A stretch of DNA of 64,000 nucleotides from Rhodoferax sp. (lineage in GTDB: Bacteria > Pseudomonadota > Gammaproteobacteria > Burkholderiales > Burkholderiaceae_C): assembly GCF_012927445.1 (NCBI RefSeq), contig NZ_JABBPD010000007.1, forward strand, positions 372,001-436,000, written 5' to 3'. This document shows positions 1 to 8,824 of this stretch, piece after piece. A model generated the notes under the pieces. It made no database searches. It was not told the DNA's origin and worked only from the letters and a program-made list of their open reading frames with translations. The position numbers and the translations under genes are program-made. Every line of letters starts with the position of its first letter. Position 1 is the first letter of the stretch.

Positions 1-11
1 TCTATCCCATG

Positions 12-47
12 AACCCTTTGCACAGGCAAGCCCTGGTGCGAAGGGTT
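12..47. other. Imperfect hairpin at the left edge
   Basis: Arms at 12-23 and 36-47 pair over 12 bp with one mismatch (AACCCTTTGCAC against GTGCGAAGGGTT) around a 12-nt loop. No T-tract follows, so this is not a classical terminator. It sits just upstream of the mini-ORF at 71 and could be an mRNA structure in the operon leader or the end of an upstream gene. Function unknown. Confidence 0.4.
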
Positions 48-70
48 AACGCTGAAGAGAATGAGAACGC

Positions 71-133
71 ATGAAAAAAACCATCATTGCCATGGCTGTA
101 TTTTCAGTTGTGAATGACTTTGGGGGCGCTTAA
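71..133 (+). pseudogene. 20-residue remnant resembling a porin signal peptide
   Basis: An ATG with a purine-rich stretch upstream (GAAGAGAATGAGAA) opens a 20-codon frame, MKKTIIAMAVFSV followed by VNDFGGA and a stop. The first 13 residues look like the start of a Gram-negative porin signal peptide of the type common in Comamonadaceae. There is no cleavage site and no mature protein. The likeliest explanation is a deletion that fused a porin start to the DNA before the next gene. A short translated leader is the alternative. The porin resemblance is by eye only. Confidence 0.35.
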
Positions 134-137
134 GCCT

Positions 138-617
138 ATGAGCAGCACGACGACCAAATTCGCACTTCAGTGCAGGGGAGATGCGCAGTCTCTCAGCGTG
201 CCATTGCGGACCATTGACTGGCACGCGGCCTACCAAGCCATCGGTGCGGCAGTGCAAGCCGCCGAGGCCCTGGGCGTGCGCGTCAATGTGGCGGTGGTGG
301 ACGCTTCCGGCGTGCTGGCGGCTTTTTTGCGCATGCCGGGTGCGCCGCTGCATTCGGTCGACATCGCCATTGACAAGGCCTACACCGCCGCCAGCTTTGG
401 CCTGGCGACCAGCCAGTGGACCGATGCCTTGCAGCAGCACTCCAGCGCCGTGCGGGAAGGCCTGGTGCTCCGACCGCGCTTCGTCGCTTTTGGCGGCGGC
501 CTGCCGGTGCTGGAAAACGGTCAACGCATTGGCGGCATCGGCGTCTCTGGTGGCTCGGAGCAGGAGGATGAAGCCTGCGCCCGCGCCGGACTGACGGCCA
601 TCGGATTGAACAACTAA
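138..617 (+). CDS. GlcG/HbpS-family (DUF336) protein
   Basis: A 159-residue protein of the GlcG/HbpS haem-degrading or haem-binding-like family. The family pattern shows in VNVAVVDASGVLAAFLRMPG near the middle, then DIAIDKAYTAA, and a glycine-rich C-terminal part (GGLPV, IGGIGVSGG). Family members often sit in catabolic operons without a proven enzymatic role. Here the gene ends 37 bp before dmpC on the same strand, so it is probably co-transcribed with the meta-cleavage genes. Start uncertain: ATG 138 has GGGGGCG about 11 nt upstream; ATG 114 in the same frame is possible but has no ribosome-binding site. Confidence 0.75.
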   Translation: MSSTTTKFALQCRGDAQSLSVPLRTIDWHAAYQAIGAAVQAAEALGVRVNVAVVDASGVLAAFLRMPGAPLHSVDIAIDKAYTAASFGLATSQWTDALQQHSSAVREGLVLRPRFVAFGGGLPVLENGQRIGGIGVSGGSEQEDEACARAGLTAIGLNN

Positions 618-654
618 GGGCGAAGAGCCAAGCACCATTTCACGAGAGAAAAAT

Positions 655-2115
655 ATGAAAGACTTCAAGAACTTCATCAACGGCGACTACGTCACCAATG
701 TCAGCGGCAGAACCTACGAGAAGCGCAATCCGGTCGACAATTCGCTGATCGGCCTCGTTCATGAGGCTGGCCAACCCGAAGTCAATGCCGCCGTCGCCGC
801 CGCCAAGGCCGCATTGCATGGCCCCTGGGGTCAGCTGTCGGTGGTGGACCGGGTCGCCATGCTGGACGCGGTGGCCAACGAGATCAACCGTCGTTTTGAT
901 GACTTCTTGCAAGCCGAAATTGCCGACACCGGCAAACCGCTTAGTCTGGCCTCGCACATCGACATCCCGCGCGGTGCCGCCAACTTCAAGATTTTTGCCG
1001 ACACCATCAAAAACGCCTCGACCGAATCGTTCGAGATGCGCACCCCCGATGGCAAGACCGCGCGCAGCTACGGCGTGCGCACCCCGCGCGGCGTCATCGC
1101 CGTGGTCTGCCCGTGGAACCTGCCGCTGCTGCTGATGACCTGGAAGGTCGGCCCGGCGCTGGCTTGCGGCAACACCGTGGTCGTCAAGCCCTCCGAATGC
1201 ACGCCGGGCACCGCCACCCTGCTGGGCGAGGTGATGAACAAGGTCGGCGTGCCACCTGGCGTCTACAACGTGGTGAACGGCTTTGGCGTCGATTCCGCTG
1301 GCGCCTTCCTCACCGCGCATCCGGATGTGAACGGCATCACCTTCACCGGCGAAACCAAGACCGGCACCGCCATCATGAAAGCCGGCGCCGACGGCATCCG
1401 TCCGGTGTCGCTGGAGCTGGGTGGCAAGAACGCCGCCGTCGTGTTTGCCGACTGCGATTTCGAGAACGCCGTCAACACCGTCACCCGTTCGGCCTTTGAG
1501 AACTGTGGCCAGGTTTGCCTGGGCACCGAGCGCGTGTACGTCGAGCGCCCGATCTTTGACAAGTTCGTGGCCGCGCTCAAACTCAAGGCCGAGGGCATGA
1601 AGCCGGGCCGCCCGTTCGATGCCGACACCAAGATCGGCCCGCTGGTCAGCAAGATTCACCAGAAGAAGGTGCTGTCCTACTACGCCAAGGCCAAGGCCGA
1701 AGGTGCCACCATTGTCTTTGGCGGCGGCGTGCCCGACATGCCGGACGAGCTGAAGGACGGCTGCTGGGTGCAACCCACCATCTGGACCGGCCTGCCGGAA
1801 ACCGCCTCCGTCGTGCGCGAAGAAATCTTCGGCCCCTGCTGCCACATCCAGCCCTTCGACACCGAAGAAGAAGCGGTGCGTTTGGCGAACGACACCAAGT
1901 ACGGTTTGGCGACTTCGATCTACACGCAGGACATCAGCCGCGCCAGCCGTCTGGCGACGCAGATCGAAGTGGGTCTGTGCTGGATCAACAGCTGGTTTTT
2001 GCGCGACCTGCGCACCTCGTTCGGCGGCTCCAAGCAGTCCGGCATCGGGCGTGAAGGCGGCGTCCATTCGCTCGAGTTCTACACCGAGCTGCGCAACGTG
2101 ATGATCAAGTATTGA
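655..2115 (+). CDS. dmpC: 2-hydroxymuconic semialdehyde dehydrogenase
   Basis: 486 residues, full length for an aldehyde dehydrogenase. It oxidises 2-hydroxymuconate semialdehyde, the ring-cleavage product of catechol, to 2-hydroxymuconate with NAD+, the first step of the oxalocrotonate branch. The family motifs are present: CPWNLPLL in the NAD-binding fold, Glu254 in LELGGKN and the catalytic Cys288 in ENCGQVCLG. The start has GAGAG just upstream. The function assignment rests on the neighbouring dmpD-to-dmpI genes; by sequence alone a related ALDH such as betaine aldehyde dehydrogenase could look similar. Confidence 0.93.
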   Translation: MKDFKNFINGDYVTNVSGRTYEKRNPVDNSLIGLVHEAGQPEVNAAVAAAKAALHGPWGQLSVVDRVAMLDAVANEINRRFDDFLQAEIADTGKPLSLASHIDIPRGAANFKIFADTIKNASTESFEMRTPDGKTARSYGVRTPRGVIAVVCPWNLPLLLMTWKVGPALACGNTVVVKPSECTPGTATLLGEVMNKVGVPPGVYNVVNGFGVDSAGAFLTAHPDVNGITFTGETKTGTAIMKAGADGIRPVSLELGGKNAAVVFADCDFENAVNTVTRSAFENCGQVCLGTERVYVERPIFDKFVAALKLKAEGMKPGRPFDADTKIGPLVSKIHQKKVLSYYAKAKAEGATIVFGGGVPDMPDELKDGCWVQPTIWTGLPETASVVREEIFGPCCHIQPFDTEEEAVRLANDTKYGLATSIYTQDISRASRLATQIEVGLCWINSWFLRDLRTSFGGSKQSGIGREGGVHSLEFYTELRNVMIKY

Positions 2116-2125
2116 AAGTCCATTC

Positions 2126-2965
2126 ATGAGTCATAACCCTGAAATCAGCAAGTCCATCGTTGCCAACGGCATCGTTACCAACTACCACGACATCGGCTCC
2201 GGTTTTCCGGTGCTGTTGATCCACGGTTCCGGTCCCGGCGTCAGTGCCTGGGCCAACTGGCGCCTGACGATTCCGGCGTTGGCCGGGCAGCGCCGGGTGA
2301 TTGCGCCGGACATGGTCGGCTTCGGCTTCAGCGAGAGGCCCGCCGGGATCCGCTACAACCTGGATACCTGGGTGGCCCAGGCGATTGGCCTGCTCGACGC
2401 GCTGGAGATCGACTGCGCCGACCTCGTGGGCAACTCGTTCGGCGGCGGGTTGGCACTGGCGCTGGCGATTCGCCATCCAACACGGGTCCGGCGGCTGGTG
2501 CTGATGGGCGCTGCCGGCGTGTCGTTCCCGATCACGCCCGGTCTGGATGCGGTCTGGGGTTATCAGCCGTCGATTGCGAACATGCGCAAGCTGCTCGACG
2601 TCTTTGCCTTTGACCGCACGCTGATGACCGATGAACTGGCCGAGTTGCGGTACAAGGCCAGCATCCAGCCCGGTTTTCAGGAAGCGTTCGAGACGATGTT
2701 CCCGGCGCCGCGGCAAAACGGTGTGGACGCGCTGGCCAGCCGGGAAGAAGACATCCGTGCGCTGCCGCACGAGACGCTGGTGGTCCACGGTCGCGAGGAC
2801 AAGGTGCTTCCGCTGTCCAACTCGCTGACCCTGGCGCAATGGATTTCTCGCTCGCAATTACATGTCTATGGTCGCTGCGGCCACTGGACCCAAATCGAAC
2901 ACGCCGCACGCTTTAACCAGCTGGTCGAGAATTTTTTATCCGAAGCGGATACGCTGAAGGCCTGA
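2126..2965 (+). CDS. dmpD: 2-hydroxymuconic semialdehyde hydrolase
   Basis: 279-residue alpha/beta hydrolase that cleaves the C-C bond of the ring-fission product to 2-hydroxypenta-2,4-dienoate plus formate (or another acid, depending on the substrate). The oxyanion motif LIHGSGPGVSAW lies near residue 30, the nucleophile is Ser104 in GNSFGGG, the acid is probably Asp225 in HGREDKVLP and the base His253 in CGHWTQIEH. It follows dmpC by 10 bp. Having both DmpC and DmpD gives the usual two routes to the dienoate. A MhpC/BphD-type specificity cannot be excluded by eye. Confidence 0.9.
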   Translation: MSHNPEISKSIVANGIVTNYHDIGSGFPVLLIHGSGPGVSAWANWRLTIPALAGQRRVIAPDMVGFGFSERPAGIRYNLDTWVAQAIGLLDALEIDCADLVGNSFGGGLALALAIRHPTRVRRLVLMGAAGVSFPITPGLDAVWGYQPSIANMRKLLDVFAFDRTLMTDELAELRYKASIQPGFQEAFETMFPAPRQNGVDALASREEDIRALPHETLVVHGREDKVLPLSNSLTLAQWISRSQLHVYGRCGHWTQIEHAARFNQLVENFLSEADTLKA

Positions 2966-2976
2966 GCCCACTTTCA

Positions 2977-3044
2977 ATTTACTATTGTTTTAATAGCTGT
3001 CTGCGCTTATTGCATAAGGGCTAGAGGCCTAAAACATATAAAAA
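2977..3044 (+). repeat. Dispersed two-hairpin repeat, copy A
   Basis: Occupies most of the only long spacer (116 bp) in the dmp operon, between dmpD and dmpE. It contains an AATAGCTG core with hairpin 1 (CTATT/AATAG), hairpin 2 (CTTAT-tgc-ATAAG) and the tail GGGCTAGAGGCC, then an A/T-rich end. Similar copies lie near 16697, 41830, 44770, 56241 and, reversed, 59122; reversed half-copies lie near 8361 and 9783. Confidence 0.7.
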
Positions 3045-3081
3045 ATTATTCTTCCATTCAACCGACAGGACTTATTTACCT

Positions 3082-3864
3082 ATGGACGCCAAACTGATCG
3101 AAACCCTGGGCGACGAGCTGTTCCACGCCATGAGCACGCAAACCGTGGTCGAGCCGTTGACCAACCGCCACCCCGACATCACCATCGAGCACGCGTACCA
3201 CATCCAGCAGCGCATGCTGTCACGCCGCTTGAGCGCAGGCGAGCGCATCGTCGGCAAAAAAATCGGCGTCACCTCGGCGGCGGTGATGAACATGCTGGGC
3301 GTGTACCAGCCCGACTTCGGCTATCTGCTCGACGGCATGATCTACAACGAAGGCCAGTCCATCGATGCCAGCACGCTGATCCAGCCCAAGGCCGAGGGCG
3401 AGATTGCCTTCATTCTGAAAAAAGACCTGATGGGCCCCGGCATCAGCAACGCCGACGTGCTGGCCGCCACCGAGTGTGTGATGCCGTGCTTCGAGATCGT
3501 CGATTCGCGCATCCGCGACTGGAAGATCAAGATCCAGGACACCGTGGCCGACAACGCCTCTTGCGGCGTGTTCGTGCTGGGCGACTGCGCGGTGGACCCG
3601 CGCCGCATCGACCTCTCCACCTGCGGCATGGTGCTGGAAAAAAACGGCGAGATCATTGGCACCGGCGCCGGCGCTGCCGCGCTGGGCTCGCCGGTGAATG
3701 CGGTGGCCTGGCTGGCCAACACGCTCGGTCGCCTGGGCATCGGCCTGAAGGCCGGTGAGGTCATCCTGTCAGGCGCGCTGGCGGCCATGTCACCGGCCAA
3801 GACCGGCGACAACTTCCGCGTGTCGATCGGCGGCATGGGCAGCTGCTCGGTGCGCTTTCACTAG
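3082..3864 (+). CDS. dmpE: 2-oxopent-4-enoate (2-hydroxypenta-2,4-dienoate) hydratase
   Basis: 260 residues, FAH/MhpD family. It hydrates 2-hydroxypenta-2,4-dienoate to 4-hydroxy-2-oxovalerate, using a divalent metal. The metal-site pattern is visible in KAEGEIAFIL and FEIVDSRI, and the hydratase-type segment GVYQPDFGYLLDG distinguishes it from the related decarboxylase at 7305 ([10 protein letters not shown]). The start has an ACAGGA box upstream. It is separated from dmpD by the dispersed repeat, so its translation may not be coupled to the upstream genes. Confidence 0.92.
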   Translation: MDAKLIETLGDELFHAMSTQTVVEPLTNRHPDITIEHAYHIQQRMLSRRLSAGERIVGKKIGVTSAAVMNMLGVYQPDFGYLLDGMIYNEGQSIDASTLIQPKAEGEIAFILKKDLMGPGISNADVLAATECVMPCFEIVDSRIRDWKIKIQDTVADNASCGVFVLGDCAVDPRRIDLSTCGMVLEKNGEIIGTGAGAAALGSPVNAVAWLANTLGRLGIGLKAGEVILSGALAAMSPAKTGDNFRVSIGGMGSCSVRFH

Positions 3865-3878
3865 GGTTGGAGACAGCC

Positions 3879-4469
3879 ATGTCAATCGCGAACCTCGACA
3901 AACCCTCTGGCGCGGTCACGGTGCTGGTCACGCGCCGCGTCAAGGTCGGGCACGAGGCCGCGTTCGAGCAGGCCTCCAGCGACATGACGGCCGCCGCCAG
4001 CGCGTTCCCGGGTTACCTCGGCGGCCAGCTGGTGCATCCCGACGAAGAGGGGAGCGGCGACGAGCCTCATCTCTACCATGTGGTGTTCGCGTTTGACAAC
4101 GCGGAACATCTGCAGGGCTGGCAACAGTCGCCGACCCGCTCGCTAGGGCTGGCGGCGATTGCGCCGCATATCGAAGGCCAGACGGTGCGTCAGGTCAGCG
4201 GCCTCGGCCACTGGTTTGCCGCGCCGGTCGGCCCCAAGCAGAATCCGCCACCGCGCTGGAAAGTAGCGGTCGTCACTTGGCTCGGCATCTGCCCCACGGT
4301 GTTCGTGTTGTTCTTGCTGCTGGGGCCGCTGCTGGCGCCGTGGCCTTTGTTGCCCCGGGTGATGCTGCTGACCGCGCTGGTGGTACTCGCCATGACCTGG
4401 CTGGTGGCACCCCAACTCACTCAACTGCTCAAGCCCTGGCTGTACCCGGCCACGCGCAGCACCACTTGA
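3879..4469 (+). CDS. ABM-domain protein with C-terminal membrane hairpin
   Basis: 196 residues. The first ~110 have the look of an antibiotic-biosynthesis-monooxygenase (ABM, dimeric alpha-beta barrel) domain: VTVLVTRRVKVGHEAAFE, then YLGGQLVHPDEE and LYHVVFAFDNAEHLQGW. Residues ~130-185 form two hydrophobic segments (VVTWLGICPTVFVLFLLLG and MLLTALVVLAMTWLV), so the domain is probably membrane-tethered. ATG 3879 is chosen because GGAG stands 8 nt upstream; a TTG at 3867 is less likely. It sits between dmpE and the SDR and is not part of the classical dmp set. Its role is unknown. Confidence 0.75.
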   Translation: MSIANLDKPSGAVTVLVTRRVKVGHEAAFEQASSDMTAAASAFPGYLGGQLVHPDEEGSGDEPHLYHVVFAFDNAEHLQGWQQSPTRSLGLAAIAPHIEGQTVRQVSGLGHWFAAPVGPKQNPPPRWKVAVVTWLGICPTVFVLFLLLGPLLAPWPLLPRVMLLTALVVLAMTWLVAPQLTQLLKPWLYPATRSTT

Positions 4470-4481
4470 CAAGGAATCGGG

Positions 4482-5276
4482 ATGGATCTTCAACTCAAAG
4501 GCAAGCGCGCGTTGGTCACCGGCTCCACCTCCGGCATCGGCTGGGCCACGGCGCGTGAGCTGGCGGCCGAGGGTGCGCACGTCATCGTCAACGGGCGTGA
4601 CCCGGTCCGGCTGGCCCATGCCGTCGAACGCATTCAGGCCGACGTGCCGGGCGCCACTATTGACGGCGTGCAGGCTGATCTGTCCAGCGCCGCCGGCTGC
4701 CAGCGCCTGCTGGACGCGGCAGGCGAGGCGGATATTTTGGTCAACAACCTCGGCATCTTCGAGCCCAAGGTGTTTGAGCAGATTAGCGACGAAGAGTGGC
4801 AGCGCTTCTTCGAAGTCAACGTGCTGAGTGGTGTGCGCTTGAGCCGCCACCACCTGCCGCGCATGAAGGCGCGCGGCTGGGGCCGCATTGTTTTTATCTC
4901 CAGCGAATCGGGCATTTGCCCGCCCGCTGACATGGTGCATTACGGCATGACGAAATCGGCCCAGCTGTCGGTGTCGCGCGGGCTGGCGGAGACCTGTATC
5001 GGCACCGGCGTCACGGTCAATGCCGTGCTGCCCGGCCCCACGCGCACCGAAGGCGTGGGCGCGTTCTTTGCCACGCTGGCGCGTGAGGCGGGCCAGACGC
5101 TGGCCGAGGCGGAGCGTGACTTTTTTAAATTTGACCGTCCGACTTCGCTCTTGCAGCGCTTCATTGAGCCCACCGAAGTCGCGGCCATGGTGACCTATGT
5201 TTGCAGCCCGCGTGCGGCCGCCACCAACGGCGCAGCGCTGCGCGTTGAAGGCGGCGTCGTGCGTTCCATTATCTAA
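4482..5276 (+). CDS. Short-chain dehydrogenase/reductase
   Basis: 264 residues, classical SDR. The cofactor loop is TGSTSGIGWATA near residue 12, the NNLG motif follows around residue 88, and the catalytic residues are Ser141, Tyr154 and Lys158 (YGMTK). It lies 12 bp after the ABM gene and 21 bp before dmpF on the same strand, so it is surely in the operon, but no SDR step is needed in the standard lower meta pathway. It might act on a substituted intermediate or an upstream diol; the substrate cannot be read from the sequence. Confidence 0.88.
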   Translation: MDLQLKGKRALVTGSTSGIGWATARELAAEGAHVIVNGRDPVRLAHAVERIQADVPGATIDGVQADLSSAAGCQRLLDAAGEADILVNNLGIFEPKVFEQISDEEWQRFFEVNVLSGVRLSRHHLPRMKARGWGRIVFISSESGICPPADMVHYGMTKSAQLSVSRGLAETCIGTGVTVNAVLPGPTRTEGVGAFFATLAREAGQTLAEAERDFFKFDRPTSLLQRFIEPTEVAAMVTYVCSPRAAATNGAALRVEGGVVRSII

Positions 5277-5297
5277 ATTTATACCTACGGAGACCTT

Positions 5298-6245
5298 ATG
5301 AAAAAAATCAAATGCGCCCTGATCGGGCCCGGCAATATCGGCACCGACCTGCTGGCCAAACTGCAACGCAGCAAGGTCTTGGAGCCGGTCTGGATGGTGG
5401 GGATTGACCCCGAATCGGACGGCCTGAAACGCGCCCGCGAGATGGGCATCAAAACCACCGCCGACGGTGTCGACGGCTTGCTGCCTCATGTGCTGGCCGA
5501 TGGCGTGCAGATCGCCTTTGACGCCACCAGCGCCTACGTGCACGCCGAGAACTCGCGCAAGCTCAACGCCCTGGGCGTGATGATGATCGACCTGACGCCG
5601 GCCGCCATCGGCCCGTTTTGCGTGCCACCGGTGAACCTGATGGAACACCTGGGCAAGGGCGAGATGAACGTCAACATGGTGACCTGCGGCGGCCAGGCGA
5701 CCATCCCGATGGTGGCCGCGGTCAGCCGCGTGCAACCGGTGGCCTATGGCGAAATCGTCGCCACCGTGTCGAGCCGCTCGGTCGGCCCCGGCACCCGCAA
5801 GAACATCGACGAGTTCACCCGCACCACGTCCGGCGCGGTCGAGAAAGTGGGCGGTGCCAAACAAGGCAAGGCCATCATCATCATCAACCCGGCCGAGCCG
5901 CCGCTGATGATGCGCGACACCGTGCACTGCCTGACCGAAACCACGCCGGATCAAGCCAAGATCACGGCCTCGATTCACCAGATGCTGGCCGAGGTGCAAA
6001 AGTACGTACCGGGCTACCGCCTGGTCAACGGCCCGGTGTTTGAAGGCAACCGCGTCTCGGTCTACATGGAGGTCGAAGGCCTGGGCGACTACCTGCCCAA
6101 ATACGCCGGCAACCTCGACATCATGACGGCCGCCGCTGCCCGCACGGCAGAGATGTTCGCCGAAGAAATCCTCGCCGGCCGCCTCACGCTCAAGGCCACT
6201 GCTGCGCCCGCAGATGCACCCGTCTCTACCCCGGCGTTTGCCTGA
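5298..6245 (+). CDS. dmpF: Acetaldehyde dehydrogenase (acylating)
   Basis: 315 residues. It converts acetaldehyde, CoA and NAD+ to acetyl-CoA, normally in a complex with DmpG that channels the toxic aldehyde. The Rossmann motif [11 protein letters not shown] is at the N-terminus and the catalytic Cys130 in [10 protein letters not shown] is intact. The C-terminal ~20 residues are Ala/Pro-rich. The start has a GGAG box (acggagacctt). Next is dmpG after 19 bp. Length matches DmpF/BphJ/MhpF. Confidence 0.94.
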   Translation: MKKIKCALIGPGNIGTDLLAKLQRSKVLEPVWMVGIDPESDGLKRAREMGIKTTADGVDGLLPHVLADGVQIAFDATSAYVHAENSRKLNALGVMMIDLTPAAIGPFCVPPVNLMEHLGKGEMNVNMVTCGGQATIPMVAAVSRVQPVAYGEIVATVSSRSVGPGTRKNIDEFTRTTSGAVEKVGGAKQGKAIIIINPAEPPLMMRDTVHCLTETTPDQAKITASIHQMLAEVQKYVPGYRLVNGPVFEGNRVSVYMEVEGLGDYLPKYAGNLDIMTAAAARTAEMFAEEILAGRLTLKATAAPADAPVSTPAFA

Positions 6246-6264
6246 ACCATCAAAGAGAAACACC

Positions 6265-7308
6265 ATGAAATTACAAGGTAAAAAAGTCACCGTGCACGAC
6301 ATGACGCTGCGTGACGGCATGCACCCCAAGCGCCACCTGATGACGCTGGAGCAGATGAAAAGCATCGCCTGCGGACTCGACGCCGCCGGCGTGCCGCTGA
6401 TCGAAGTCACGCACGGCGACGGCCTCGGCGGCTCTTCCGTCAACTACGGTTTTCCGGCCCACACCGATGAAGAATATTTAGGCGCCGTGATTCCGCTGAT
6501 GAAGCGCGCCAAAGTGTCGGCCCTGCTGATCCCCGGCATCGGCACCGTCGAGCACCTGCTGATGGCCAAGGATTTGGGCGTCAATACCATTCGCGTCGCC
6601 ACCCACTGCACCGAGGCCGATGTGTCGGAGCAGCACATCACCAAGTCGCGTGAACTGGGCCTGGACACCGTCGGTTTCTTGATGATGGCGCACATGGCCA
6701 GCCCGGAAAAGTTGGTCAGTCAGGCGCTGCTGATGCAAGGCTATGGCGCCAACTGCATTTACGTCACCGACTCGGCCGGCTACATGCTGCCGGATGACGT
6801 GAAGGTGCGTTTGAGCGCCGTGCGCGCCGCCCTCAAACCCGAGACCGAGCTGGGCTTTCACGGCCACCACAACATGGCCATGGGCGTCGCCAACTCGATC
6901 GCTGCGATTGAGGCCGGTGCCAATCGCATCGACGCCGCCGCCGCTGGACTGGGTGCTGGCGCCGGCAACACGCCGATGGAAGTGTTCATCGCCGTCTGCG
7001 CGCGCATGGGGATTGAGACCGGTGTCGATGTGTTCAAGATTCAGGACGTGGCCGAAGACCTGGTGGTGCCGATGATGGACCACATCATCCGCATCGACCG
7101 CGACTCGCTGACACTGGGTTACGCCGGGGTCTACTCCAGCTTCCTGCTGTTTGCCAAGCGCGCGAGTGTGAAGTACGGCGTGCCAGCGCGCGATATCCTG
7201 GTCGAACTGGGCCGTCGCGGCATGGTCGGCGGGCAAGAGGACATGATCGAAGACACTGCCATGACCATGGCGCGTGAACGCAAAAACTTAACCAAGGTAG
7301 CCGCATGA
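6265..7308 (+). CDS. dmpG: 4-hydroxy-2-oxovalerate aldolase
   Basis: 347 residues, DmpG/BphI/MhpE family of the HMGL-like TIM barrels. It splits 4-hydroxy-2-oxovalerate to pyruvate and acetaldehyde, which is passed to DmpF. The metal and catalytic pattern is [10 protein letters not shown] near residue 12 and HGHHNMAMG near 200. ATG 6265 has AAAGAGAAA upstream; an in-frame upstream start at 6214 would overlap dmpF and add 17 unrelated residues, so it is not used. The gene overlaps dmpH by 4 bp (ATGA), which implies translational coupling. Confidence 0.94.
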   Translation: MKLQGKKVTVHDMTLRDGMHPKRHLMTLEQMKSIACGLDAAGVPLIEVTHGDGLGGSSVNYGFPAHTDEEYLGAVIPLMKRAKVSALLIPGIGTVEHLLMAKDLGVNTIRVATHCTEADVSEQHITKSRELGLDTVGFLMMAHMASPEKLVSQALLMQGYGANCIYVTDSAGYMLPDDVKVRLSAVRAALKPETELGFHGHHNMAMGVANSIAAIEAGANRIDAAAAGLGAGAGNTPMEVFIAVCARMGIETGVDVFKIQDVAEDLVVPMMDHIIRIDRDSLTLGYAGVYSSFLLFAKRASVKYGVPARDILVELGRRGMVGGQEDMIEDTAMTMARERKNLTKVAA

Positions 7309-8093
7309 AACTCGACGCCAAAACCATTGCCGCGCTGGCCGAACGCCTGGAAAACTGCCAGCTGCAGCAGCAAGACACGACCAAGATCACCGAAGAGTAT
7401 CCCGACATGGATTGGGATGATGCCTACGCCATTCAGGACGAAATCAAGCGCCGCAAAATCGCGCGCGGCGGCCGCATCATCGGCCTCAAAGCGGGCCTGA
7501 CCTCGCACGCCAAGATGAAGCAGATGGGCGTGACGACGCCGGTGTTCGGCTTCATGGCCGACGACTATGCCGTGCCCGATGGCGGCGAGTGCAAAGTGAG
7601 CGAGCTGATCCACCCCAAGGTCGAGCCCGAGATTGCTTTTGTCACCAAGACCGAGTTGCGCGGCCCCGGTTGCCACATCGGCGCCGTGCTGGCCGCCACC
7701 GACTTTGTGATGCCCGGCATCGAGGTTATTGACAGCCGCTACCGCGACTTCAAGTTCGACCTGAAAAGCGTGGTGGCCGACAACACCTCGGCCGCGCGTT
7801 TCGTGGTCGGAGGCCAGCCCATGGCCGTGTCCGGCGTGGACCTGCGTACCGTCGGCATCGTGCTAGAGAAAAACGGCCAGGCCGTCGCCTTTGGCGCCGG
7901 CGCCGCCGTGCTGGGCCACCCGGCTGCGGCCATTGCCATGCTGGCCAATCACCTGGCGGAACGCGGCGAGTGCATTCCGGCCGGCAGCCTGATTTTGTCG
8001 GGCGGCATCACCGAAGCCGTGTCGGTAGAGGCGGGTGACAACGTCACCTTGCGGGTGCAAGGCATGGGCAGCACCAGCATCCGTTTTGTTTAA
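7305..8093 (+). CDS. dmpH: 4-oxalocrotonate (2-oxo-3-hexenedioate) decarboxylase
   Basis: 262 residues, FAH-like family and paralogous to dmpE. It decarboxylates 2-oxo-3-hexenedioate to 2-hydroxypenta-2,4-dienoate; in known systems it works in a complex with the hydratase DmpE. The metal-site pattern is [10 protein letters not shown] and IEVIDSRY. The [10 protein letters not shown] and YAVPDGGE segments are of the decarboxylase type. It starts in the stop codon of dmpG. Having C, H and I together completes the oxalocrotonate branch. Confidence 0.92.
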   Translation: MKLDAKTIAALAERLENCQLQQQDTTKITEEYPDMDWDDAYAIQDEIKRRKIARGGRIIGLKAGLTSHAKMKQMGVTTPVFGFMADDYAVPDGGECKVSELIHPKVEPEIAFVTKTELRGPGCHIGAVLAATDFVMPGIEVIDSRYRDFKFDLKSVVADNTSAARFVVGGQPMAVSGVDLRTVGIVLEKNGQAVAFGAGAAVLGHPAAAIAMLANHLAERGECIPAGSLILSGGITEAVSVEAGDNVTLRVQGMGSTSIRFV

Positions 8094-8137
8094 ATACGGT
8101 CACCATCAAACCCCAATAACTTGTTTGGAGAATTTCT

Positions 8138-8329
8138 ATGCCATTTGCGCAGATCTACATGATTGAAGGCCGCACCGAAGAACAGAAGCGCGCCGTCATC
8201 GAAAAAGTCAGCGCCGCCTTGGTCGAAGCCACCGGCACCCCCATCGCCAACGTGCGCGTCTGGATTCAAGACGTTCCCAAGGAAAACTGGGGGATTGCGG
8301 GGGTGAGTGCGAAGGACTTGGGGCGGTGA
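8138..8329 (+). CDS. dmpI: 4-oxalocrotonate tautomerase
   Basis: 63 residues, standard size for 4-OT. It isomerises 2-hydroxymuconate to 2-oxo-3-hexenedioate. After removal of Met the N-terminal Pro1 (MPFAQIYMIEG) is the general base, and the two conserved arginines can be recognised in IEGRTEEQKRA and NVRVWIQD. A TTGGAG box precedes the start. Last gene of the operon; no clear intrinsic terminator follows it directly. Confidence 0.93.
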   Translation: MPFAQIYMIEGRTEEQKRAVIEKVSAALVEATGTPIANVRVWIQDVPKENWGIAGVSAKDLGR

Positions 8330-8360
8330 ATTCTTTGAGTCAAATCGGGCTGTAGCTCTC

Positions 8361-8400
8361 GTCAATGCTGCGTGAGCAGCTATTGAAAGGGGAGCGGTTG
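8361..8400 (-). repeat. Half-copy of the dispersed repeat, copy G
   Basis: Read on the minus strand it contains the CAATAGCTGCTCACGC core of the dispersed family but lacks the GGGCTAGAGGC tail. It matches the segment at 9783-9823 over about 40 bp as a direct repeat, both containing GTGAGCAGCTATT. Confidence 0.5.
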
Positions 8401-8506
8401 GTGATGGTGCCGATGCCACTTACCCGATGGCATCGGTCTGGCGCTTGGGCTGTTCGCGCTGTTGCATCGTTCGGGGGTAAATGCCTCTGGCTTCTAGCAT
8501 GGTCCC

Positions 8507-8671
8507 ATGCAATTTTCTCGCGCCTTCCTCATCGCAACAGCGTCACTTGTCTTCGTCTCGACGCAGGCCTGCTCACAGAAACTCTCGCCGATGTCGAGGT
8601 ATGTTTTCAAGTGCGAGGTGGTCTGGCTTGCACCGAAACTTCTAAACCTGAACGTTGCACCGCACACTTGA
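8507..8671 (+). CDS. Possible short lipoprotein or gene remnant
   Basis: A 54-codon frame starts MQFSRAFLIATASLVFVST and continues QACSQKLSP, which reads like an export signal with a weak lipobox (TQAC). The mature part is only ~30 residues and shows no family features. No clear ribosome-binding site. It may be the broken start of an old lipoprotein gene. Low confidence that it is expressed. Confidence 0.25.
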   Translation: MQFSRAFLIATASLVFVSTQACSQKLSPMSRYVFKCEVVWLAPKLLNLNVAPHT

Positions 8672-8824
8672 ACTCACGCAAAAATTAACTGCGCTTGTAA
8701 AAAAATGTGTCCACCGTCAACGCAAGTGAACACCCCACGTTGTAGATACAAGCCGGAAAAAACTCTGGCTCGCTCATAACAGTCGGAGCTCATACGACTG
8801 TTGCTTTAAGAGTGAGTGTTAACA

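Larger units (their letters stand above)
8330..8824. other. Intergenic stretch after the dmp operon
   Basis: About 495 bp without a convincing full-length gene. It holds a reversed half-copy of the dispersed repeat (8361-8400), a short hairpin (GATGCCA/TGGCATC, about 8412-8434) and a possible 54-residue lipoprotein-like frame (8507-8671). The last 130 bp are A/T-richer and probably hold the promoter of the gene at 8825. Confidence 0.5.

Noticed and set aside
4143..6443. Open frame of 766 codons on the minus strand across the SDR, dmpF and the start of dmpG
   Set aside because: It is antisense to well-supported genes, His/Arg/Gly-rich without family motifs, and arises from the GC-rich codon pattern.
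8365..8688. 107-codon plus-strand frame after dmpI
   Set aside because: Starts in the repeat half-copy, has no ribosome-binding site, no motif and no codon bias.
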